The notes under the pieces were generated by a model. That model was given only the letters and a program-made list of their open reading frames with translations, did no database searches and had not been told where the DNA came from. Shown in pieces: positions 54,641 through 64,000 of a stretch of DNA of 64,000 nucleotides. Both the position numbers and the translations under genes were made by a program. Every line of letters starts with the position of its first letter. The first letter of the stretch is position 1. Source of the DNA: Icerya purchasi (Eukaryota > Arthropoda > Insecta > Hemiptera > Monophlebidae); NCBI GenBank assembly GCA_039619475.1, contig CM077116.1, positions 250,985,440-251,049,439 of the forward strand, read 5' to 3'.

Positions 54641-55570
54641 GTGAACAATAAATCACGGACCGTGTTCTAGTAATCTGCTAGTTTGTTACTCAAACTCCGT
54701 TTTGTCTAAAGGTCTTCTTTTCGAAGAAGGCGAGAAATAAATCAGTCATACGAAATGCGTAAAAATGGACGTTGTCGCAGCGATGTTTAGTTGAAAATAC
54801 CGTGTATATTCGAAAAGAGTAAAAGACGCGAGCTCGATGAATAACAGACCAAGTGAAACCATAGAAATTACATTAAAAATTTGTCGCATTTTTAAAGATA
54901 CGATTGCACAATAAATAAATGGAGGCAGATTTTATTAAAATTGAATTCTATAAATAACCAAATTCATTCTTTGGAAATTAGAAAAAATTTCATATTCCGA
55001 ATTTTGGACATTCAAATAACCATTAAATAGAGCTACCACGCGTATAATATTAAGCACCAATTTAATAAAAACAACCATCTCAAGTAACGTGCCCAGAAGT
55101 TGAACTCGTGTATTTTTCAAAATAAAATGACGTCACACTCATTCAAAATAATCAATCAATCAATTCGCTCGATTGTCCCCGTATACATTTTTACAAGTGT
55201 ACGATATTAACTAAGTAACAATTTGTCTGGAGTTGAAAGATTTTTTCGGTACGCATTGCCTAAAATTCAAATTTCTTTTTTTCTCTAATTATCGAATTAT
55301 ATTTATAAACAGACCAGATAATCTTGCAAGTTAATAGACGTAGTCTTGGGTAATGCTCTCGACTGACGATCCCAAAAAAAAACAAGTAAATAAATAGACG
55401 TAATCTGTTTCAATCGAACACACACCGATTTCAATTGTGGAATACCTTTAAACAACATTTTACAATTTATAGCTCTCGGTGAACTCTAACGACTCTACCC
55501 GAATGTTTCAGAACGGGACCTTTTTTTCGATATGTAAAAACTAATCGATCACAAATAAGAACCGGGTTAC
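54641..55570. other. AT-rich spacer with a tiny retroposed insert
   Basis: No gene. A 50-bp A-tailed insert at 55343-55392 is listed separately. Confidence 0.5.
55343..55392 (+). mobile_element. 50-bp A-tailed insert resembling half a tRNA
   Basis: AATAGACGTA flanks the insert at 55333-55342 and 55393-55402. The insert reads GTCTTGGGTAATGCTCTCGA, CTGACGATCCC, then A9CAAGTAAAT. The first 31 nt look like a tRNA D-arm to anticodon arm; there is no B box. Confidence 0.5.
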
Positions 55571-55574
55571 GTGC

Positions 55575-55874
55575 TGATTTTACAGATTAGTTGTTTTAGG
55601 ACAGAGTCATGTCTTCTTCGAATGTTCCTTACTTTCTTCAGAGCGCTCTCTCTTCTATTCTCAGCTTTTGAATCTTGGTCTTCTTACTCCATACAACGAC
55701 TCTTATGTTCTCTCTTTTCCTTCTTTGTCAGTTATTCTAGCTTTTTTCATTCATTCTATCTTGCATCAGATTAAAATCTTATATGTTATGTTCCTTTTGA
55801 GCTATTACTTAGATTCCTTGGTTGATTGGACTGTTGTGCTCTTCGTTAGCGTACCTAAAAATTGAAAAAAAAAA
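55575..55874 (+). pseudogene. Family X 3' stub
   Basis: Plus strand: GQSHVFFECSLLSSERSLFY, SQLLNLGLLTPYNDSYVLSF, PSLSVILAFFIHSI, then a short tail VDWTVVLFVSVPKN and an A run at 55864-55873. It belongs to the same family as 5751, 23458 and 35740. It is 5'-truncated. Confidence 0.7.
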
Positions 55875-58800
55875 GGCCAGAGGCGGCATTTTTCTTTTTT
55901 AAGAAATGATTAGTAGAATGACAGTTACACGCACGCATTCGAACAGTTCGGGTTGTTACCCTACTTTCGTTTGTTTTATTGCCCGATTATTATTTAATGT
56001 TTTATCGATTTCTTGTGAAAGAATTCTATCGGTTTCGTAGATGGATTTAACCGCGTTGAAATAATAGTAGAGAAGGTGACATCATGTAAAACGACCGGCG
56101 GAGGGGTGATGGATTAGCGAATCTGAATAACAAACACGGAGGAACGTCGCTACTAAGATCATGAGAAATCGGCTGCATTACAGAGTTGTCATACTTCACC
56201 AACTGTTTGAAACTAATAATTAAAGAAAAGCGTAAGCGAAATGCGATATTGCTTAATGGATAGTTTCGCTTCCTTATCAATATTGATAATCTGTAGCAAT
56301 AAAGTTTTAAGTCGTAGCAGAGTAAGATTATATATGTCGGTGTTTTGTTTTCGCGGGTTTTGTTCGCTTTATAGTTTTTGACTTTTATTCGTTATCGTTT
56401 ACTTCATTTTTATTGATTTCCTTCTTTTATTTTTCTTCTATTCAAATTCATCCAGTTCTTATTTTCGTTATTTCCTCTAATTAATTCGTTTTAACTCCTT
56501 CCTCCTTATTCGCTTTTACTTATTTGAAATAGCTCCTTTTAGAGCTTCCGTTCGATTTTGTTGCGTAATCGCGTGTTAAATTGTCTAAATAACCCCTTTT
56601 GGGAATCACTAAATTTATTTAACTGCATTTTTCGGATTTAGTGTTACTTGCTTAATCGAAACGGTGAACCTATTTTTTCGTATTGCGAACTTCCGCTTTC
56701 GTTTGTTCGTTTTGTCAAATAAACAACTTTATTCGATGAAGTTATATTCTCGTATTCAGTTTTAACAACAACACCAACTATATTACATACAAATTCAAAT
56801 GATCATTATTAATAATTTTTTCACACAAATACTGTTGAACAGATTTTTCGTGTTCCGTTATTAATTATTATTATTAATAAATGAAATGTACCACCGAAAA
56901 ATGAAAAACATATGTACATATATAAAAGGCACTGGATGAAATTTGACATTAGATAAAATTTGTTTTGAACATTGCATTCGAAGTATTTGAAACTCTCTAG
57001 ATAAACGCAAAATACATATGCACCCGTGATGCTTCATGATGTATAAATATGCTTTTATTTAAGTTTTTTTTTGTTTAAAGCCTTTTAAAAGTATTTCAAT
57101 TGACTCTCGTTTATGAACAGATTAAATTATCGGTAAAACGAAAATTATATCGCAACAGAAATGGATCTGGCGTTAAATTTAATTCGTGAGAAAAATTAAA
57201 TTATGCGATTAAAAATAACATTTAAAGCTTCCCTGCCAATAATGATAGTACTGATGTTTTGCGGTAACGTAGGACAAGTAGTAGTTCTATTTAACAAGGG
57301 CACGTGGCCGCCGCTCACAGTCTAGCAGGCTCTTTAGTGCATACACTGAAACGTCGAACCGGCATAAATAAGTTAAGTCTGTGTGTCTGTGTTGTATGAA
57401 AAAATATTCGGCCAAAGCGCATGTGCACAAACATGTTCGTGCCTAAAAATAAAATGCACACTAGAATGGGTAATAACTTCAAAATTATATTTAGTGCGGA
57501 AAATTTTGTATATATGTATATATTAAAAGAGAGACAGTCGTTTTTAAAATAAACAACTATAGCCCGGCATTTTTTCGGTACGCTAAAAATTGATTAGAGT
57601 AACTGTTTTCTTCATTTAATTTAGAAGCATGAAAAATACGTTATTATTATTACGGTTACTTAAAAATAAATTATACGCCTGGGTCAAAAAAAAAAAAAAA
57701 AAAAAAAAAAATTTAAAAAATTTAAGAGGTTACAGAAATTTGTGAAATTAGTAATTAGCCAATTTTACCCTAAACGAAAACAAGCTATATAATAATAAAG
57801 TTAGAATCAAGTAATCGTAAAAGCAAGGTAGATGTCAGTATCATGACGGAAGGAAGTTCTCAAAAGAAAATGAAATTAACAGCATGAAATTGTAAACATA
57901 TCCGGGCCGAATAATTTGGGAAGAACAACGCAAAACAGAGTGATGAAGTTTAATCTATAAACATAATCAAATTTCGTTTTCTGTTTTTTTGTTTTTTTTA
58001 TATCTACTTTCTTAGCGAATCAAAAATTAAAATATTTCGTAAATAAAAATATTTACAACTTTACACGCCGGTTAAAAATAGACGAGAGCGATGTGTAAAA
58101 ATTGTGACGCTATATTCAGATAATTCGTCGTTGGTAATGGATGAGCGGAAAATGTAAAGGGGATGAAGTCTGTTCGTATTTGTACAATTTCCCATACGGC
58201 TGTCATTGCAATGACTGAATATGAAAATGTTGCCGAGACCTATTAGAAAATGACTTATGAAAAGAAAAATCCTTCCCATTACGATGATGTTGTTGCTACT
58301 TTCTCATCGGAAGGATTACGACAACCGCGCAGCTGTCTTTAAGCCAATTGTTGCGGTAATTACTTGATTTACATTTTGTTAGCCCTTTCCAAGCGCTCAG
58401 ACCCTTCCTGCCCTCCACAGACTGAACCGTACTTCTCTCCTTTTGTTCCAATTCTTTCCTCTCGTAAGGGTTCATTTCGACGCCGTTTCAGTTAGCCGCT
58501 TTATCCGTGCACTGTTCTCTTTGTATTTTCTTTTATTAACTACAAAAGTCTCTCTAAAACTTCTTTGTACTTCGCGAAAGACGATTCCATTTAAAATTCG
58601 CCGAAATTCTACTCTGCTTGATTAAACAGCCAATGTTTCAGCGCAGCCACGTTTTCAAATCTTTCAACAGATAACCCCGCTTTCCTTTTTTTTACTCAAT
58701 TTTCACAATCCTCGCATAGCTTTGCCGCTTTTTATCCTTAATTAATGTAATTATGATATGAAATTCGCGCTATCCACTTTAAAATTTTTAAGCTACCATT

Positions 58801-60980
58801 CCGTACAGATGAGCTTTTTTCGTTCGAGTCCGAGTCTTTTAACAAACGTCCGCACATGGTAAGATAAAAATTTCACCGGTGACGTCATGATGATGATTCA
58901 AATTGGAGAAATATCCTTTTGGAACCGTACTGATTTAATTTGAACTCAAGCGCGTCATTTTTTTTATTTTTATATAGTTATGAAAAGTGTTTACACGACA
59001 CACAGCATCACTCAACGCATCGGTCTGCTCAGACCACGCGTGTGCCAGCACATCGACCACTACTCCGCTGAGGCAACGACGCACGAGCTGTCGACGACGT
59101 ATCCGCACATAACGCTCAGACATCCTAGTTTCAGCCGTTCGAAACCGCGGTGTTAGCAAAAATTTCCACTGTGGCCAGAGCTGAAGCTCGCTCTTCGACA
59201 CGCACACACATACATAACATTCGTCACCACAAACTTCGACGGTTTCTAAACGAAAGCCCCACAATTCGTTTCAATGCCCCAACCCAAATTTAATTCAAAA
59301 CGGAACATTTTGAATGACTCTGGGTGCATCCAAAGGTTTCGGTGAAAAATGATTCTGGCCTGCTAAATTAAATTTTAAATTACAAAACCGAACCAAAATT
59401 TTGAATCAGGCAATGCACATGATCCAAATCACACGGCAGAGAAGGTACATAAATAGACAAATTATATTAATATCTAAATAACGTACGTCGATTCTAATAA
59501 CTAGACGTCGGAAAGACAAGCAAACTGAAAAAATATTGTAATTACGTTACCTAACAGCTAGAGTTAATGGAATTTACATAATTCTATTCGAATATGAACC
59601 ATATTGGATAAGTTAATTATATTAAATATTAAATGTTCATTATATTGTATCGCTGTAATATTTTCTGCATCTAAATGGGAACGTATATATAACTTTGAAG
59701 AATTAATTTTTTTATTTAAATATTCTAATAGTTCTTTGATTTCATCTATACTCGTTTAATATGTCTATAACAATTTTGTACGCGTTCCTTACATCTTTAC
59801 ATTTTTTGCAGTTAATTTAAAATTTAACTGATAGATCATGAAATATTTTTTTAACATAGTGTACCCAATAAAAGGGTTCCACTGAAAGCGATTGATTATT
59901 TAAACAATTTCTTGTAGGGCTTGTCGCCTCTGATTCCATGCGTGAAAAATTCATAACTCGAGAGAAGGTGTTTTGCCTTCTCGAAACCTTCAGTGGACTT
60001 GCAATACAATTTTAATCCAACTGTGATATCCTTTTAATGGCATAGTTCTTCAATTTGTTCTCAAAGCACAGCTTGTGCAAAGTCGCTATATGCAGTTTGA
60101 ACATGGTAATTGGGAGTATACGAAGTTTTGGGCTACTTAGCCACAATTACTTTGCTACACTCTTCTTCTTTGATTTCTGCTTGTAGCGGAAGAAATCTAT
60201 TACGGGTGCCGGCTCTCCTAAAGATCCGAATTGATTTTTCTCTTTCTCCTTGTTGGGTGCATATTGGAGCGAATGCCGCGCTGGAAAAAAATAAAAAAAA
60301 AAAGAAAATAATTTAATAAATAAGCAATACCCGAATTTTACGGTAGGCAGTTACTAAGAATTAACAGATAAAAAAATAAAAGATAAAAATAAAAATAAAA
60401 ACTAACACATGCATAAAATGAGTAGTGAAATAAATGCGAGAACACACGACTTCACCGATCACAAGTAAAATAAATAATATGAATAAGATGAGTAAAATAA
60501 ATAATATGAACCGATTTAATTACATGAATACACGAATAAAGTCAAACGGCCCGTAAATCTGTACATTATATTTTGCAAAGGAAATATTAAAGTGACTACT
60601 GTTTCGACATCCGCATCTTTCGCTAAAAGCACTTAAAATCAGATACATTTTTTTTTTTTTATTTCACCACTTCAGTTCTAGGACACCACAATTGGCACCG
60701 CTGTTTAGTTAACTAATTCTTGACTTTTCTATATTAATTAAATACTTCCTCGTGTCTCTTATCATTAGAAAAAGACATGATTTTAAACTAATATACTAAT
60801 AACTTACTATTATTTTACGTTACACACAATAAACAATATTAATCACAGTAAAAAAAAAAAAAAAAAAATAAATAAATTTTACAAATTAAGTCCATTTCAT
60901 GGCATTGTTTAACACAAATTAGGTTTGAGCGAGTGAAATTAATTCCGTGGATGCTGTTGTAATTTTCTCGGGGTTACCCG
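55875..60980. other. Long AT-rich region with A tracts and a GC-richer island
   Basis: A 27-base A run is at 57685-57711 and an A-rich run at 60283-60306, either of which could be a retroposon tail, but upstream coding was not recognised. No repeat pairs were found except short runs. Confidence 0.45.
58980..59280 (-). promoter_or_regulatory. GC-richer island, weak candidate promoter or 5' exon
   Basis: This CG-containing stretch (for example CGTCGTCGACAGCTCGTGCG on the minus strand) stands out from its AT-rich surroundings and holds a 109-codon minus-strand frame with no recognised motif. Assignment to a host gene is speculative. Confidence 0.2.
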
Positions 60981-60984
60981 GATA

Positions 60985-61330
60985 ATACATCTCTGTGCCA
61001 GTATCTCTTAAGTCTTCTCCGCGGATTCCCAGGGAGAGACGGAGAGAACATGCTGGACGCTTCTACGTTTTCACTGAGTTCTAATTTACTAAAAAACGTA
61101 CCATATCAAAGTTTGTGATAGTCTTGCGCGAATGGAACCTTCAAATCGTGATGGAGTGTTCTATTGGACACGAAATAAGGGGCGTTGGCGATTCGTCTGA
61201 GTATTTTAGACTGAGCTGTTGAATTCTGTTGATATTGCTCTTGGCAGATATTAAAAAAGTAATTTCCTAATAAATAAAAATGTAAAACAATCAACAGCTT
61301 TCCAAGCGATATTTCTTTCAATGTTTATAT
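60985..61330 (-). pseudogene. Jockey-like RT C-terminus
   Basis: Minus strand: SKILRRIANAPYFVSNRTLH, HDLKVPFAQDYHKL, then, after a stop and frame change, YSKLELSENVEAS and NPRRRLKRYWHRDVL followed by TGA. This is the conserved thumb-to-C-terminus of Jockey ORF2 (QxKxLRTIxNAPWYVxNxxLHxDLxVPxV and RRLKRxxPxDL). Confidence 0.75.
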
Positions 61331-62525
61331 TAAACGATTATTTAGCAATAAACTAGTGTGTCAGCAACTTCATTAGCCACTACCTTTTATTCATTTTGTT
61401 AGATCAAAATTTCAACAACCCCTCAACTGTCTTTCTTCAATATTGTGGAGGTAGGAATATGCACGAAAGATGAAAGTTCGTGCACATTTCTGCACAAACT
61501 ATTAACGAACACTTGCACCATATTTTGCAAAATAATATTAATGTGGCGGGAGGGGGGGGGGGGGCTAACGTTTCAATAGCCCCCACCGTTTTTCTATGTG
61601 CACAAACGGTGCAAATTTGTGCATATTTCTGCATAAACGATTGCGCTATATATAAAAAAAAAAAAAAATATTAAAATATGGAGACCGTTGAAATGGACCT
61701 CGTTTTATACGTTATATGAAAGCCCTTAGCGATGCTATCACGGCAAGTAGCGTGGATGAAAAAGTTAATTATTTTCACTGGTAGTATAAAAAAATTATTA
61801 TTTAAAATTTTTTATAGAGTTTATTGATGAATTTAACCTACATTAATCTTTCGGTATCGGTGTCGACTGCTGAAAAATATAATATTGAACATGAACAAAA
61901 TAAATCGATAAAATATAGATAACATAAATAAATAAATTGTACGTATCACTGTTGTCGGCGGTGATCCGTGTTTCGTTAGTTTGGCGGTCCGGTCACTTTT
62001 CAGTGATCAGGCTGCCACGATCGAATAGCAGGGTCCTATAATCTGGAGCCCAGATCATTGCTGAGAGATATGTTCGTGATGACTATAAGTCGGGCTTTCA
62101 CTTACACAATTTCACGTGTTTTTTCTATTGAATCGATTGAAATGACTTTACTACTAGGAAACACTTTTTGTAAGCAATTTCTGCCACGATCAGGGAAAAG
62201 TCAAAAACCAATAATACTGGAGAAATGTAAAACAGCGACCGACCAACTAAAAAATCTCCATCGGGTCTTTGGCTATTTCTTCCCTACTTTCCGCCCGCTG
62301 GAATTAACCGTATCAGGTGTGGGCTTCCCCTTGCGATGGTCGATGATTAGTTATTTACCCCTGACCGACAACAGGATCTCACACACACATACACACACAT
62401 TTTTTCTTATCACGTTTTCCGAAATTTTATATATTTTATTTATGTACAGTATGTACAATATACACATATTACAAGAAGAATCGCAGGATCCTCGCCTCAA
62501 TTTGGAAACAATAAAGCCATCGGGG
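61331..62525. other. Spacer with a G run and a short direct repeat
   Basis: A poly-G tract at 61550-61563. GTGCACATTTCTGCACAAAC (about 61480) recurs as GTGCATATTTCTGCATAAAC (about 61618). The 162-codon plus-strand frame at 62058-62546 matches no family I know. Confidence 0.45.
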
Positions 62526-62529
62526 TATT

Positions 62530-63425
62530 CAACCGTTCTAGCGTAGATGAATAAATAAGAAGGGTAGTCGACTATTAGGATAGATCCCTAAATACCGAAA
62601 AGAAGTAACAAAACGCAAGCTCAGATTATTAATAGATACGAAACGTTTGAAACTTTCGCAGTGATTAATCATAGTGAAATAAATTTACGGACAACTGCGT
62701 AAAAATTTAATGTATTTAACTCAATAATACATTAAATTTGTACGCATTTGTACGTAAATTTATTTCACTATTAATAGATACGTTGATTAACGCTAGATTG
62801 TAGAGGCGATAAGTGAAAATAGTACATGATTTTAAAGGAGCAATCATAAAGTGGATTTTTGATACGGAATATCGAAAGTTTCCAGGTTATTAGGAGCAGT
62901 AGCATAAATAAGAATGTTTTCAGCAAAGAACAGGGAGGAAAAAGGTATAGGAAGTGAAGCGATATTAAGAGAATACACATCAAGGAGAGTGAGGTTAAGA
63001 AGAGACCCAAGTGGGGAGATTCGCGTAAGAATCTTCGAGGATGCACCTGGATTAATAGTTCTACGTTTTGAAGAGATTCATAATTAAGGTAGTGAAATAA
63101 GAAGGTAAATTAATAGAGAATATTTTATTTCGAAGAATTGGGGGATGAACGCTGTCAAAGGCACTTGAGACATCGATAAAAGCGGTCACTGTGAACCTCT
63201 TTTGAGTGAATAACTTATAGATGTGATACGAGAAAGATGCAACACAATCAGAATGACTACCACCAGGACAAAATCCACATATATTATTAGGGAATACATT
63301 ACTATTCTCTAACCACCGAACAAGACATTCGTTTGACTTTATTTCTGGAAGAGATACGGATGATGCTTTATATAACGGAGAATTTAGACGCTCAAAGATC
63401 TGTAGTAGCAGTCTATTTTCACCTT
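62530..63425 (-). pseudogene. Family X RT fragment
   Basis: Minus strand: LLQIFERLNSPLYKASSVSL, NECLVRWLENSNVFPNNICG, FCPGGSHSDCVASFSYHIYK, RFTVTAFIDVSSAFDSVHPP (RT motif A), LFSINLPSYFTTLIMNLF, then GLPTWVSS (motif B, GLPQGSVLS), IPFSSLFFAENILIYAT (motif C with the Asp pair lost) and LRFVTSFRYLGIYP. These match I/Nimb-type RT. A small insertion (62641-62768) interrupts the last part. Confidence 0.65.
62641..62768. mobile_element. Small palindromic insert in family X RT
   Basis: TATTAATAGATACG is directly repeated at 62627-62640 and 62769-62782. Within the insert, 62674-62768 folds on itself: GTGAAATAAATTTACG ... CGTAAATTTATTTCAC, flanked by TA. It may be a TA-specific MITE plus a local duplication, or a single insert with a 14-bp target duplication. 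Confidence 0.55.
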
Positions 63426-64000
63426 AAAAAATCTTTTGATCTTGTAGATCACAGTATCTAGTTATCCAAACTGTACTCATGCGGGTTTAGGACGAAAATG
63501 TATAACTGGTTTAATAGTTAACTAACAAACATTATATATTAAAAAATTAAACACCTACAATCATTAAATAATAAAATCACATAGAGTACCGCAGGAAATC
63601 CATACCAAGTCGAAGGTCACGGGTTCGGGACTTATCTCGTCCCGGATCCAAGTCTCTCCCAAGCTTACCCAGCCTGAAATAATTGGGTACCGGAGAAATC
63701 TGGGAAAGTAAACGCGGCCGAGAGAAAGGAACTGGCCCCAATATTCTCATCAGATCCGTTAGGTCCTTAAGTACCATTATGGAAAGCTTAACTTCACAAT
63801 CCATGATACCTTATCAAGGGTATGGAACTCACTTTACTTTACTTTTACATGTATAATTTAAGAACTCGCGGTGGCCAGATTTTCGCTTTTACGGATGATA
63901 CAGTTTTAGTAAAGGCATCTAGATATGATAACATTTTACAAAATTCAGTCCAGCAAGGTGTAAATACTTTAACTAGTTGGTTTGAGGAAAATCGGTTAAT
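63425..64000 (+). pseudogene. CR1-like non-LTR RT, running off the window
   Basis: Plus strand: KSFDLVDHSI (motif A), LSKLYSCGFRTKMYNWFNS, KIKHLQSLNNKIT, then HRVPQE (start of motif B, GVPQGS). A SINE follows, then YNLRTRGGQIFAFTDDTVLV (motif C, FADDT changed to FTDDT) and QQGVNTLTSWFEENRL at the window end. The order is that of CR1/Daphne-type RT palms. About 30 residues between motifs B and C are missing where the SINE sits. Confidence 0.75.
63598..63845 (+). repeat. tRNA-derived SINE, family S1, copy 2, lacking the A box
   Basis: GGTTCGGGACT at 63622-63632 is a degraded B box, followed by the S1 body (AATAATTGGGTACC near 63679, CGGCCGAGAG near 63716) and an (ACTTT)n-like tail. It is inserted in the CR1-like RT. 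Confidence 0.8.

Noticed and set aside
58935..59264. A 109-codon minus-strand ORF as a secreted or Cys-rich protein
   Set aside because: The Cys-Val alternation comes from a TGTGTG stretch, and no domain is visible.
60848..60868. A poly-A run as the tail of the Jockey end at 60985-61330
   Set aside because: That element is on the minus strand, where this run reads as T, so it cannot be its tail.
62058..62546. A 162-codon plus-strand ORF as a host gene
   Set aside because: No recognised motif, a (CA)n stretch is translated as HTHTHTH, and the frame is opened by a non-ATG codon.
1..64000. CRISPR array, rRNA genes or prokaryotic operons
   Set aside because: No spaced short repeats, no rRNA signatures and no dense same-strand genes; the content is typical of insect nuclear DNA.

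Overview
The window looks like nuclear DNA of an animal, most probably an insect. It is AT-rich throughout, it has no operons or bacterial signals, and almost every recognisable protein is a decayed piece of a transposable element typical of arthropods: Jockey-like, I/Nimb-like, RTE-like and CR1-like non-LTR retrotransposons, Penelope-like elements, a piggyBac, two mariners, a hAT-type MITE, an LTR retrotransposon and tRNA-derived SINEs. I found no convincing host gene, rRNA gene, standard tRNA gene or CRISPR array. Two GC-richer islands (about 41750-42120 and 58980-59280) are weak candidates for host promoters or first exons.

Layout. 0.9-5.65 kb: a Penelope-like RT/GIY-YIG relic runs into a Jockey-like relic. 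The Jockey relic is split inside RT motif A by a 1.5 kb inverted-repeat transposon (2939-4449) whose two arms each carry a tRNA-like Pol III unit. 5.7-15.3 kb: a 3' stub of family X (my label for an I/Nimb-like non-LTR family), two copies of a hAT MITE (one carrying an internally deleted mariner), three copies of a long non-coding repeat in opposed orientations, and RTE-like and CR1-like ends. 15.6-18.1 kb: a minus-strand non-LTR element (family Y) interrupted by the N-terminal half of a Penelope-like ORF. 18.8-19.5 kb: a 5'-truncated Jockey copy with a 14-bp target duplication. 22.2-25.3 kb: a family X relic interrupted by a Jockey copy. 25.3-29.9 kb: unannotated AT-rich DNA. 29.9-34.5 kb: a nearly complete Jockey-like element with a 13-bp target duplication, overlapping ORF1/ORF2 and few lesions. 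34.6-36.7 kb: a dead piggyBac split by a family X stub. 38.2-40.0 kb: an RNase H-bearing non-LTR element fused to a SINE-like tRNA segment. 40-45.4 kb: mostly featureless. 46.4-52.0 kb: a mariner split by a 4.5 kb LTR retrotransposon with a 4-bp target duplication. 52-64 kb: a SINE, an RTE-like RT, family X and Jockey ends, and at the right edge a CR1-like RT carrying a second SINE.

The genes do not form a pathway. The window is a nested insertion record: several interruptions can be resolved to the base because removing the insert and one target copy restores a coding frame. The most unusual items are the inverted-repeat element with convergent tRNA-like Pol III units, the mariner reduced to an uninterrupted DNA-binding-domain ORF that ends inside its own TIR, the LTR element with a second primer-binding-site motif inside each LTR and no visible pol, and a 50-bp A-tailed insert that looks like half a tRNA.
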